NCBI RefSeq assembly: GCF_052324685.1
Contig: NC_135219.1
Coordinates: forward strand, 19,848,985 to 19,912,984
DNA: 64,000 nt
Source of the DNA: Brachyhypopomus gauderio
Taxonomy: Eukaryota; Chordata; Actinopteri; Gymnotiformes; Hypopomidae
Direction: 5' to 3'
Part shown: positions 45,241 through 64,000 of the stretch, piece after piece
Position numbering within the stretch: the stretch's first letter is position 1
Layout: every line of letters starts with the position of its first letter
Program-made: the position numbers and the translations under genes
Notes under the pieces: generated by a model
Databases searched by the model: none
Seen by the model: the letters and a program-made list of their open reading frames with translations, nothing else
What the model was told of the DNA's origin: nothing

Positions 45241-48200
45241 CTTAAAATTGAGTTTTATTCAACACTGAATATTCAGTCATTGCGATGTATCTTTTTGTAT
45301 ATGCAATTAGAAACTAAAGCCAAAAAATGCTCTCAGAACAATTGTCTGTTGATTTAATTGTCGTTCTGATCTTGCTTAACCAAGGTTACTTTTTTATTGA
45401 CATATCAGGTTTATTATGAGAGCTGAATGTAAGAACTAACAAAATGCTGCATGTAATAAGTCTCTTTTTTATGTTTATTTTTATTGGTGTTTATCAGACC
45501 CATATATTGTGTAATTTGTAAATGTTAATGGTAATTTTTTTTATGTTGGTTTATTATTTATACAGTCTAAGAATTGTATTATTAACTTTACTATGTTTTT
45601 GTAGAAATCTTACTATCTGGAGGTGTCTTCTGTCATTTTCTCTGCGCAATTTACTCCAACCTCACTAAAGGATTTCAGGAACGATGCCTCAAGCAAGATC
45701 AAGTGTTGACGTACAGCAGAGGAGCCCCAATAACACCGAGCCAACGACAAACGTGAAGGAATACAAACAGTTTTTGAAAAAGCACAGTAAATTCACAGTA
45801 AATTCACCTATTTCGGGAGACTTCGAACCTACCACAGTGGTGTGTTGGCTGTGGACTGCTATGGTCTTCAGTCTTTGGTTCGGTTCCAGTCACTGCAGAA
45901 CTGGTGGAGCATTTCCTGAAATCTAGCAGACCATCAATCCGAGTGGCTGGATCCATTTCGGGATACTTTACTAGAGAATTGCCATGGTACTGAGGTACAG
46001 ACGTGGGGGGTAACAACAGCCCTTAGAGGAAGAGGAGACAAACCCACTTTAGATCGAACCTACTTGGCTATTGTCTGTATATATAATTGCAAACAGTCTC
46101 TGAAAATAAATGGGCAACCATTATTTCATTGAAAGTGACAAATGTTTTTTGTTTTGTTTTTGAAAGTTAGATTTATTATTTTGGTGAAAAGGTGTTTTTT
46201 GTCCTATCTATGACAAGCTGTCATTCCTTCCTGAGATTTCAATAACTGGATTCATAAATGAGTCACTTACTACATGTCTCATCATGAATGACTATAATTA
46301 AAGTTAGGCTAAGTTCACATGTGAAAAAAACCCTTCAGAACTGAGCATGTTTCCAGGTAGTGATGCATGTCTTTCAGTTTGAACAACGACATTCTTTCCC
46401 AACTACATGGTCTCATTACAAAAGCGGCATTAACCCATTCGTTGTTGCCTCATGAAGAACCTTGTCAAATGCTATGATTTAAAATTGTGATTTGGTCAAA
46501 GGAATCCTGTCTACATGTTTAAGGTGTGCTCACTACATGGTAATATAGCACAATATACTAATAAGCTATTCTTTGATAGAAGTTAAATATATACTGTTTG
46601 ACATATTCATCATCATTCGATTATAATCAGTGTCTAGGCATTCAACAGAATCATTGATTAGTGCCTGAAATATTAAAACGGCGACATGGGACACAAATGT
46701 TAGGCTGGAGTTTGATAGTATCACTAATGCAAACATACAGCAGCTCTCTTGCAGCGTAGCACCTTTTCGGTCAGCTTACACAGAGGACGAGTCATCGGTG
46801 CTCTTTACATTTAATTTAAGCTCTTGAGATGGTTCTACTTTACCCTGTAGAAACTCAAATGTACTCTGCTATTTACATATAATCATTACATCGGACCATC
46901 TGTGAAGCAGTGCAGAGTGTGACTCTGGGAAAGACTCAAGAGTTATTCTAACTGTGAGAATGAGGTTTCAAAAGGACCATTATTTATAAAAAATGATGAC
47001 TTGGAGTGTTGTAATGCATTTCTATGATGGTGTAACGTGTTATTTTTACATATATGCCTTGCTTTGGATTAGTGTCTTGCTCAAGACATAACCACATAAT
47101 ACGCATTTTTCCTTCCTGAGGAAATTGTAATATTGCAAAGGGAGGGTATGTGTGGATTCTTAAAAACCTCATCTTCAATATCTTGACCAGCTATCTGTCT
47201 CTATTTCATAGCAACACGGCGGTGTCTCTTATTCTGTGCATTTGCTGACCCCAGTATACAGTCTGGGATCAAACAGAGCAACTTTAAAGGAATAAACAAG
47301 GAATTTAATTCACTGCCTTACACGGCATCGAGTCTTATATAGTGAAAACCTCGTTCTATGCTCCACAGGTGCGTGACTGTCGTGGCGTGCTCGACAGACC
47401 CACCTGGGCAGAGTAAGGACAGCACCGTGTTCTGCTCCTGGACGAGCCTTTGAAGGTGCAGCAACTGCTTCTGTTGAAGGTCACACTAGACGAGACATCA
47501 CAGTTCATGTTCCCAAAGGCGACCGTTTAAGAGCAAGTTCATTCGCACCGAATCACCGACTCGTAAGCCATCCTAGTTGTTTACACTCATGATAAATTAT
47601 GATTGATATAATTAATAAATGGAGAATCATCAGCCTGTAGGATAGGATAGTTTGGTTTTAGTTATGCATGCATGTCTTGGTCTTTTACAATAACACTATT
47701 TAAGATTTAAAGCTGTTCTCGTTTTGCAAAAATGAGAAATTGTTAATTATATCAGCTATTGCTTACTAGTTACCAGTTTACTCTATTTATCCAGTATCCA
47801 CAAACAAACAAACAAACAAAAAACGACTGACCTCATGAGAAATGTTCTGGGTCTTAAGATGTTGGCAGTTACATAGATGAGAAGCCAGCGCCACCTGAGG
47901 GTTACCATGGCTCACTGGTTCAGATGGGAAACCGGCATTTAATTGAACCGCCTGAGGGCGCTGTTCAGCTTGTTCTTGTTTACCTCCGTCACTACACGCG
48001 GTGGCAACGGAACAGGAAAACACCGTAATCGTATTTGATTTCTGATCCAAAGCTCTGTCCTGTTCACATGATATTACGAAAGCCCCATTTCGGGGTAGTT
48101 TTGCCGACATTGCTTGTCCACTTCAGTGTAGAATTTGATGAATGCTGTAGAATTTTACATCAAAACCCTCGAAACTTCGTGGGTCTGTAAGTAATAAAAT

Positions 48201-48906
48201 CGACAAGTTTCTGAAAGCTGCTCCCAAGCTGCGAACTCCTCAACACAAAATGGAAATACACAGTTGAGCTGAATATTGGGCAATTAATCGAGTAAACAAC
48301 CTACAAACAAACGTATGGCCTACACAAAGCTTCATTTATCTACAAACTTCATACCTGACCCACACTGACGTTTCCTTGAGGACGACTGCGCTCCGAGTTC
48401 ATAGATTCATCCTACAACCATGATCTGTCAGTAGTTATAGTAACTGTAAACACAAGACGTTGATGTTTCCATGATGTTCAGAGATGTTTCTATGCTTTAG
48501 TTAAAAATGTCGACATTGGATGCTAGACCCGAAAACAAGATAGCGAATCTGAGGGATAGTCAAGTAATTTCTTTCAAGCAGTGCGCCAAACCCACGGATA
48601 AAGGCGCAAACTGGCGCATGGAGCCACCACTTGCCACCAGCATGTCCACAATGTCGCTTTTGAAAAGTGACATGAAACGTGAGGTGAAAAATCTCCGTTT
48701 CATATTCACCGTTACTGAAGGGACTGGTGGCTGTGTACTGTGTGTTGCTACATTTAACAAGCATGTGGTGAAACTTATAATCGTGGTGTCGAATTAGTTT
48801 GAACCTTTCTTTGTAACATTACTCCATTATTAGACTATCATTATATGCTTTTACATACGTGTACCCTTGCAAAGTGTGGACGTTTTGTAAATTGCGTTTA
48901 GATACG
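45241..48906. other. Intergenic, GPR31 copy 2 to plasminogen
   Basis: No gene could be assigned. Short open frames at 45684-45926 (+), 47787-48110 (-) and 48507-48797 (+) have no recognisable domain and no supporting splice partners. The last two start head to head about 400 bp apart in less AT-rich DNA, so a bidirectional first-exon pair is possible but unproven. Confidence 0.5.
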
Positions 48907-48919
48907 GTTAATTATTAAC
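48907..48919. promoter_or_regulatory. Perfect HNF1 palindrome upstream of plasminogen
   Basis: GTTAATTATTAAC matches the HNF1 consensus GTTAATNATTAAC exactly. It lies about 400 bp before the plasminogen start codon. Mammalian plasminogen is a liver gene regulated by HNF1. Occupancy is inferred. Confidence 0.65.
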
Positions 48920-49321
48920 TTAGCCTATTGATTTGAAACACTGATGGAGCAGATTTCTTAAAAAAAGAGGGGGGGGAGGGGTAAGAAATCAGTGTGCTTC
49001 TTTCTCAAATGAACAGTAATAACAGTGAATGTAGAACAGATAGGGGAATGTTCCCCATTGCCAAACACAAAAGAATGCCCAGAAAAATGACAAAGCCAAG
49101 CTTGATAACAACATAGAAAACAGTTACGACGCATAAAATGTAAAATCACAAACAGTAATTTGGAATCAAATCCCCTGGTAAACACATGATGACCTCTGGC
49201 CTCTGTCCTTGTGAGGACAATGATTGACTGATGAGTGATAGTTGTCTTATTGACAACTTGGCCTAAGAGACAGAACACCTCCAATAATATCTTTACCTGC
49301 ACTGCTCGTCGGTGCAACAAC

Positions 49322-56292
<6,971 letters not shown>

Positions 56293-56885
56293 ACACAGAC
56301 ATTCAGCCACGAGGTTTTCCAAGCCAGGGGGTCGAAGTGTAACTGGAAGGCCTGACATTTAATTTCTGTCCATTAGTGAACTTTTTTAAGTCTCATAGTT
56401 TTTCATTAACATTACTAGTGCATTTCTAATGCATTATCCACATTAAACAAGACAAATTTAGCATCTGAAATGTTTATGTATGAATGCATCAAAAAGATCA
56501 ACATTTATACATTTATTATAAATACAATACTCAGTCAATTAGGGTTAAAACCATGTTGACTGCGGGACCATTAATTACATCTGCAGACAAACTTTATCAC
56601 AAAACTAAAAAAAACCAACATGAATATACAGTCCATTCTATGACATTAATATATAGGGGGTCATTAAATGAGGAAACGTGATTGTAAAACTTTTGAAACG
56701 ATAAAGTCAAATAAAATAAGGAGAAGCCTTTTGTTCTATGTGTAAACCTTATCTGAGGGACCCAGGGAGTCTCTAGGGGTCTAAAGCTATTGTGTCTCAT
56801 TGGTCAATTGCTAGCTGGGGGAACAGGTCCTAACTAAACAGGTCCTATGCAGTGCCAGCAATGACATTGTGTGTTTCCTGTACCA

Positions 56886-56927
<42 letters not shown>

Positions 56928-58593
56928 GGGGGGAGGGGAGTGTTACTATGCTATGACTGAGAGGCTACCGATGAGCACTAACTCACTACATAATAGGTTT
57001 CTCAGTCCTCTGTTTCAAGCTCAGGTGTGACACACAGAGGTGGCAGCCTGTGGTGTAGTTGGTGAAAAGCAGTTTATAGAAGTATCTATATGTAAAGATG
57101 GCTGGTTGCAGGTAATACCATAAATCAACAGCATTTGAGCTCCATGACATCTATCAAATCCAGAGGATACAACAACTGAACTCCTGGCAACCATACAGGC
57201 CTATGTAAAATACTGCTGGTGGACAGTGCCCCTCATGGCACCAGTGTGAATTGCCAGTCTGTCAACTCAAGTGAGAAATTAGAATCGGCTACATAAAGTT
57301 TATAAAACTACTGTAGTTACCACCCTGTCAAAGCATGGGTTTTAATGAGTGTACAGCTATTTTGTGAATGTTTGTTTCAGTTCTGAAGTGCTTTAGCAGA
57401 TTCTGATGTGAGCCATTTTAGAGAATCTACTGACAACAAATTTTCCTGCAAACTACGCTGTAGGTATTATTAAATACAATCAGATTGATTCTCCACTCTT
57501 CACAGGGGATGTTTAAAAATGTTTATGGTATCTTTTTTCATGTAGATTGTACAAATATTACAGGAGGTTAGTTGGTTCATGGATTTACATGAAACACACA
57601 TTTATACCCACAGCAGTTATAGTGACATGTTGGTCTTATAATCCATACCTCTACATTTCTCTTGGTGTACAGTAGGTGCCCTATGTTGCATGAAATGAAA
57701 TCACATGAGTGCAATGGTGTTCAAAAGTTTCTTCTTAATTTTTTTTTATTAATCCTTATAGGCCTACCTTTACTGGATTTTCTCTAAAGATAAATGTAGT
57801 ATGCATAAAATACTGTAAAACTGAACATATTTTAGTCACAATCACTATGTCAAATACGAATGAGGTCTTAAAAGAATATCAAACTTCAGCACCAAGACAT
57901 GGAACAGATGGAGGGCATCGTGATGGTCTTCTCTAGCCCGTGCCATACAGACATAAGGTGATGACAAGCAGTATGAAATTGCCAAAACATAAAAATAACT
58001 GATGCCCTCCAAGGACTTCCTGCACTTCATTTGTGTCCTTGCTCCAACACTCTAGAACACTCTAGAATGTGGTGGTTGTAATCAGCTGCAGATACATAAG
58101 AAGCTGCACTCTTCAAGCTCCAGCTCACGCTCCTGAAGTTGATGTTGTGGACTGATCGCGATGTTGTGGACTGATAGCCACCCTGAAGTGTGATGTGCTG
58201 GTCAGGTTCATAATGTCTGTGCACGTCAAGGAGATTCATTAGCAGGATATGAGTCATTGTATGGAACAGTGGTGGCCAAAGTGTGAAAGATCTTGTCCAG
58301 AGGCAAAGGGTTTTAAGCTTTATGGGACATTTGTAGGATACTAAAGCATTTGATAGGATATCTATTGATTTGAATTGATTTGAGTGCCTGTTTAAATGGA
58401 AAAAAGTCCTTATCATGATCAATGTATTTTCAAATATTTCTAAATATTCATAGGAAGCCACAGTCTACCGACAGAGCACCAGAACAGTCCATAAATTTCT
58501 GTCTTCAGCCCACAATGCTCCACCTCCCAGTAGCAATTTTACACCAATCAAATATCAGCTGGTTGAAAAGTTAATAGCAGCACAGTGGCACAG

Positions 58594-58639
<46 letters not shown>

Positions 58640-59057
58640 TGTGTGTGTGTGTTGTGCACATTGCAATAGTTCAGTGTGTTAAATAATGTTTCTCCTTCTC
58701 GTTTCCCCTACAAATAAAGCCACTGTACATACCACTATATTTCTTTTATATTTTCAACTCGCACATCCAACAAATATAGCCACTAAAACAGAATGAAAAA
58801 GTTAGAAAGAGTAAAAAAAGTCATGATTAAGAGAACATATAATCACAGACAGTAACAAGGTCTTCACATCCAGTGATCTTGTTTGATCTAGTTTGGTAAA
58901 CACAGCACGACCCCTGCTCTGTGGTAAACACCTCATGACCTCTGCTCTATGTCCATGTTAGGACAATGACTGGCTGATGACTAAGATCTATTGCTTTTGT
59001 TGACATGGCCTAAAAGACATGAAACCTGCAGTAAAAGCAGCGTGTCAGTGCAGGAAC
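56293..59057. other. Intergenic, plasminogen to plasminogen-like gene
   Basis: No gene is seen. An AATAAA at 56710-56715 may end the plasminogen transcript. (GT)n tracts lie at about 56889-56926 and 58598-58650. The last ~150 bp (58890-59057) resembles the plasminogen 5' flank at about 49170-49321, as expected for a duplicated promoter. Confidence 0.65.
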
Positions 59058-61295
59058 ATGGACATGCACAACACTCTCCTTTGGTTCTGCTTCATTCTTT
59101 ATGCAGGTGAGCTGCTTCATTAGCATAATTAAATTAGCATAATATATTTAAATGAGCAATAGAACTGCACAACATAAGGACCGGAGAACAATAATGAGAT
59201 GATCTAACAGTGACTGTTTTGATAAACAGGTGTTTTTGGAAGACAGGCAGAGAGCACAGGTAAAGTACTTCTGACAATAACAACAACTTGTTAATGTCAA
59301 TTGTCAATGATAACAAGAACTCTAGCAGTAATAAAAATAAACAATGCTAACCTTTTGTATATTACAATAAATAAATAAAACATAACTTACCATGTTATTG
59401 ATGCTTTATACATAAGATATTTACCAAATATTTTCTCCCAGGCAAATAAACTGTCCATCTAATTTAATAAGCATTGCTTTAAATATTGATTTTGATATGG
59501 TGTTGGAAGCTAGCATGCTTTAGGGTACAGGGTTAGTCACCGAGTTAGTTTACATTGTCTTCCCTGCATAGTCAACAGAATTTACAGGATTTGATAAAAG
59601 GGCAAATTGACACAGGGCGCGGCTCCTCTCCTGAGGAGGCAGTGTACTCTGACATGGTGGAGCCATGCTAAGGTGCTTGAGTATGTCTGAGTATTTCAGT
59701 TTGATTTGCTCAAAGAAGCTCAAATTTGAAAGACATTGAATATTTTCGCATCTTGTTGTTTAGTACTTAAAACTAAATATGACAATGATTGACTACTTTT
59801 TGAGTCAATATGACACTGGCCTCCCATGTCTTTCCTGTAAATGTTCTTTCAAAAAAAGAAAGGAACAGCTACATTTCTACTTGAAGAGAATCCATAAAAT
59901 GGGTTTCAGTAAATGTATTTGTGACGGGCAGGGTGAGCAACTAAAAAGGAAGCGATCACGCCAAGTCTCAGGGAAAGAGGATGGTTTAATAGAAAGTGTG
60001 CAAATCAAAAACCCGTGACATTGTTCCAGATGAAGGAAATAATAACCAGCAGTCAATTGGTACAAAGACAAGACATATATAGACGAACAAACGACCCTCA
60101 GGTGAGACGGATCACGGGTCCCGCCCACCTGAAGGACGAACATCACGTGACCAAAACAGGACATCTGCCGCTATAAATGGGGACGGCCGGCAGGGGGGCC
60201 CCCCACAACGTGACAGTATTATTTTAGGAAACACACATAACTTTCAGCTACAAGTAACATAGCAATAAAATTCTATATTGGTTTGTTCATAATCAAAAAT
60301 AATATTTTTGGTTTATCTGAGCTACCAAGCTGCTTATTAATCCCATAGGCAGTAGATATGTATGTTGACAGAATATGGAACTCAGATTATCTGCTGAAAT
60401 GGATGCCATCTCATGAAATAATTTCTTGCACATCTGTAGAGGAATGCATACACTGCAGTGGGGAGAACTACAGGGGCAAGATCTCTACCACCGAGGGTGG
60501 ACACGCCTGCCAGCGATGGGACTCACAGAAACCCCATAACCATGGATACATTCCCTCCATGTAGGTGCTCAAAGCTTTGTACTATTCCCTGTGTATCATC
60601 TCATGTGTCCACTTTACTAAATACTAACACAAACACTTTACAACAAATACTTTCAAGTTTGTGCTCACGCTGCATAAATGTGTATACACGTTTGCATGTC
60701 TGTATCTGTGAGCAGGATTCCTGATAAGTACCTGGAGGAGAACTACTGCAGGAACCCTGATGGAGAATCGAGACCTTGGTGTTTCACCACCAGTCCATCC
60801 AAACGCTGGGACTTCTGCTCCATCCCTCGCTGCAGTGAGCTCTATTCTTCTCCTACTCACTCATCACAGTGTGTGAGTGTACAGGGCTGCAAAGACATAA
60901 AAACATAAATGGGTTGTTGAGGACTTGTAAATAATTGACCAGGTTTCACTGGAAACTGTTTTGATATAAGGTAAGCTGCACAATCTTTAAATCTGTAAGG
61001 GTTCACTCGTCCTCACGGTAGTTCTGAAGTCAGCACAGAGGCTGTGTGTGTCAGCTTTATATTCAGCAGAACACAAACACTCAGCATGATTTGGATACTG
61101 TAAATGTGCCTATTGTGTATTTTGTTTTGTAGCATCTGTGCCACCAAGCATTGTGCCAGAGCTGACCTGTGCTACAGGAGAGGGTAGTTCCTACAGAGGA
61201 ACTGTTGCTGTGACAGAGTCTGGGAAAACCTGCCAGACCTGGGCATCTCAATACCCTCATGAGCATTCTAGAACACCAGAGAAGTTCCCATGCAG
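59058..61295 (+). CDS. Plasminogen-like gene, 5' part; lacks PAN and kringle 1 exons
   Basis: Recognised exons: 59058-59106 (signal peptide), 59230-59259, 60440-60560 and 60716-60834 (one kringle, nearly identical to plasminogen K2), and 61133-61295 (first half of a K3-type kringle). All have usable GT..AG sites. Between the second and third there is no PAN or K1 exon, only AT-rich DNA and a solo LTR. Because the skipped exons begin and end in the same phase, the second exon joins the K2 exon in frame (phase 1 to 1). The lysine-site pair in the complete kringle is D-x-E. The second half of K3 is not found before the LINE at 61385; the gene may resume outside the window or be truncated. It could make a kringle-only secreted protein or be a decaying duplicate. 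Confidence 0.75.
59915..60220. mobile_element. Solo LTR in the plasminogen-like gene
   Basis: The 296-bp segment 59920-60215 begins TGTGACGGG and ends CAACGTGACA. It is flanked by the 5-bp duplication GTATT (59915-59919, 60216-60220). Its ends resemble those of the LTR element at 4459-6716, so the two may be related families. It occupies the place where PAN and K1 exons would be expected. Confidence 0.9.
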
Positions 61296-61384
61296 GTGAG
61301 CAATGATGCAGGATATGCAGCATAAGATGAAGAAATATGCAGTGAGGTCTTTGCTTTTATTTTTTTACATATTGTAGTTTTGTG

Positions 61385-64000
61385 CATCCATCCATCCATC
61401 CATTATCTACCGCTTATCCGGAGCCGGGTCGCGGAGGTAGCAGTCTGAGCAGGGAAACCCAAACCTTCCTCTCCCCAGACACCTCAGCCAGCTCCTCGGT
61501 TGGAACACCGAGACGTTCCCAGGCCAGTCGAGAGACATAGTCTCGCCAACGTGTCCTGGGTCTTCCTCGGGGCCTCCTCCCCGGGGGACATGCCTGGAAC
61601 ACCTCCCTAGGAAGGCGCCCAGGGGGCATCCGAAACAGGTGCCCAAGCCACCTCAACTGACTCCTCTCGATGTGGAGGAGCAGCGGTTCTACTCCGAGCT
61701 CCTCCCGAGTGACCGCGCTTCTCACCCTATCTCTAAGGGTGCGCCAGCCACTCTGCGGAGGAAACTCTTTTCGGCCGCTTGTATCCGCGTTCTCGTTCTT
61801 TCGGTCATTACCCAAAGCTCATGACCATAGGTGAGAGTAGGAACGTAAATCGACCAGTAAATCGAGAGCTTCGCCTTTTGGCTCAGCTCCTTCTTCACCA
61901 CAACGGACCGGTACAGCGACCGCATTACTGCGGAAGCAAGTAATCCGTCTGTCGATCCAGTAATCCAATCCGTCTGTCGATCTCACGCTCCATTCTTCCC
62001 TCACTCGTGAACAAGATCCCGAGATACTTAAACTCCTCCACTTGAGGCAGGACTTCTCCACCCACCTGAAGGGAACAAGCTACCCTTTTCCGGTCGAGAA
62101 CCATGGCCACGGACTTAGAGGTGCTGATTCTCATCCCAGCTGCTTCACACTCGGCTGCAAACCGCCCCAATGCATGCTGAAGGTCCTGGCCCGAAGCTGC
62201 CAACAGAACAACATCATCTGCAAATAGCAGAGATGAGATCCTGTGGCCTCCAAACAGGACTCCCTCCGGCCCTTGGCTGCGCCTTGAGATCCTGTCCATA
62301 AAAATTATGAACAGGACCGGTGACAAGGGGCAGCCCTGACGGAGTCCAACATGCACCGGAAACAGGTCTGACTTACTGCCAGCCATGCGAACCAAACTCC
62401 TGCTCCGATCATACAGAGACCGGACAGCCCTTAGTAGAGGACCCCCGATTCCATACTCCTGGAGCACTCCCCACAGAATACCATGAGGAACACGATCGAA
62501 TGCCTTCTCCAGATCCACAAAACACATGTGGACTGGTTGGGCATACTCCCATGAACCCTCGAGCACCCTATGAAGGGTATAAAGCTGGTCCAGTGTTCCA
62601 CGGCCAGGACAAAAACCGCATTGTTCCTCTTGGATCCGAGGTTCGACTATCAGCCGAACTCTCCTTTCCAGTACCCTAGAGTAGACCTTACCAGGAAGGC
62701 TAAGAAGTGTGATACCCCGATAATTGGGGCACACTCTCCGGTCCCCTTTTTAAAAAAGCGGAACCACCACCCCAGTCTGCCACTCCAGGGGAACTGTCCC
62801 AGATTGCCATGCGATGTTGCAGAGGCGTGTCAGCCAAGACAACCCCACCACATCCAGAGACTTAAGATACTCAGGACGAATCTCATCCACTCCCGCTGCC
62901 TTGCCACTGGGGAGTTTGCGAACCACCTCAGTGACTTCGGCTTGGGTAATGGACGGGTCCACCACTGAGTCGTCAGTCTCCGCTTCCTCCATGGAAGACA
63001 TGACAGAGGGATTTAGGAGATCCTCAAAGTATTCCTTCCACCGTGCGACAATATCCTCAGTCGAGGTCAACAGCTCCCCACCCGCACTGTAAACAGTGTT
63101 GACAGAGTACTGGTTATCCCTTCTGAGGTGCCGGACGGTTTGCCAGAATTTCTTTGAGGCCGACCGATAGTCCTCCTCCATGGCCTCACCAAACTCTTCC
63201 CAGCTCCGAGTTTTTGCTTCTACCACTGCCTGAGCCGCCGCATGCCTGGCCTGCCGATACCTATCAGCTGCCTCGGGAGTCCCAGTGGCCAACATGGCCC
63301 GATAGGACTCCTTCTTCAGCTTGACGGCATCCCGTACTTCCGGTGTCCACCATCTGGTACGAGGATTGCCGCTGCGACAGGCACCAGTGATCTTTCGGCC
63401 ACAACTCAGTACAGCAGCTTCAACAATAGAGTCGGAGAACATGGTCTACTCAGACTCCATGTCCCCCGACTCCCTCGAAAGCTGGGAAAAGCTTTCCCGG
63501 AGGTGGCAGTTGTAGACCTCCCTGACAGAGTGCTCAGCCAGACGTTCCCAGCAGACCCTCACCATGCGTTTGGGTCTTCCAGGTCTGTCCAGCCTCCTCC
63601 TCCGCCAGCAGATCCAACTTACCACCAGGTAGTGATCAGTTGACAGCTCAGCCCCTCTCTTTACCCGAGTGTCCAAAACATAGGGCCGGAGATCAGATGA
63701 AGTTGATCATCGACCTCCGACCTAAGGTGTCCTGGTGCCAGGTGCACTTGTGGACATCCCTATGTTCGAACATGGTGTTCGTTATGGACAAACCATGACT
63801 AGCACAGAAGTCCAATAACAAAACACCACTCTGGTTCAGATCGGGGAGGCCGTTCCTCCCAATCACGCCCCTCCAGGTGTCACTGTCATTGCCCACGTGG
63901 GCGTTGAAGTCCCCCAGTAGAACAATGGAGTCCCCCATTGGAGCACTTTTCAGTACCCCTCCCAGGGACTCCAAGAAGGCTGAATACTCTGTGCTGCTAT
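61385..64000 (-). mobile_element. RTE/Rex-type LINE, running off the window
   Basis: Minus-strand frames give an AP-type endonuclease ([12 protein letters not shown], 63693-63974), a linker, and a reverse transcriptase (62734-61925: YRGITLLSLPGKVYSRVLER, CFVDLEKAFDRVPH, GLRQGCPLSP, SLLFADDVVLLA, EEFKYLGILFT). A C-terminal part follows, with LTYGHELWVMTERTRTRIQA and LRWLGHLFRMPPGRLPREVF. The 3' end at about 61388-61410 is a short GGAT tandem tail, as in RTE-clade fish LINEs such as Rex3. At least two frameshifts (one near 61930, where a short stretch is duplicated) show it is inactive. The 5' end lies beyond 64000. Clade naming is from memory. Confidence 0.82.

Noticed and set aside
45684-45926. 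80-codon plus-strand frame
   Set aside because: No recognisable domain, no splice partners and no conserved flank; left as unsupported.
58027-58461. 144-codon minus-strand frame between the plasminogen genes
   Set aside because: Composition is typical of chance AT-rich frames; no domain, signal or neighbour supports it.

Overview
This window is vertebrate, most probably ray-finned fish (teleost), nuclear DNA. Its genes are intron-rich with GT..AG junctions. It carries dinucleotide microsatellites and typical fish transposons: Tc1, hAT, LINE-2, RTE/Rex-type LINEs and Ty3/gypsy pieces. The gene set UNC93A, TTLL2, a TCP10/CPAP-type gene, GPR31-type receptors and plasminogen is the content of the human 6q26-q27 neighbourhood, so this is a conserved-synteny block. 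I did not identify the species.

Layout. At 1.9-9.8 kb (+) lies an eight-exon UNC93A gene. Its sixth intron was enlarged by two insertions: a 2.3 kb LTR element with identical LTRs, and a 2.4 kb fold-back element with a 9-bp target duplication. At 10.8-12.9 kb (+) lies a two-exon TTLL2 gene, convergent with the next gene. At 13.4-25.0 kb (-) lies a TCP10/CPAP-type gene of at least 13 coding exons. I could join these with consistent phase throughout, and one of its introns holds a Tc1 element that is itself split by an hAT element. From 25.5 to 36.9 kb there is no host gene, only a patchwork of LINE, gypsy and hAT debris. At 37.8-38.8 kb (+) lies a single-exon GPR31-type GPCR whose tail is now encoded by a solo LTR. 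At 39.4-42.0 kb (-) is a broken second copy of the first four recognised TCP10 exons. At 42.5-43.2 kb is a large minisatellite, and at 44.2-45.1 kb (+) a second, undisturbed GPR31-type gene. At 49.3-56.3 kb (+) lies a complete 20-exon plasminogen gene with PAN domain, five kringles and a trypsin-like protease. At 59.1-61.3 kb (+) is the start of a second plasminogen-like gene lacking the PAN and kringle-1 exons. From 61.4 kb to the end is a minus-strand RTE/Rex-type LINE that runs off the window.

The strongest structural story is a tandem duplication of the unit [5' exons of TCP10 + GPR31]. The second copy is compact (about 39.4-45.2 kb). In the first copy the two halves (about 23.1-25.5 and 37.0-39.2 kb) are pushed apart by about 11 kb of transposon debris. 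A second, independent duplication affected plasminogen.

The genes do not form a pathway. They are neighbours by ancestry: a multi-pass membrane protein, a tubulin-modifying enzyme, a centriole-family protein, lipid or metabolite GPCRs and a secreted protease zymogen. Coding joins were made by eye from splice sites and reading phase, with protein similarity recalled from family knowledge. No database search was run.
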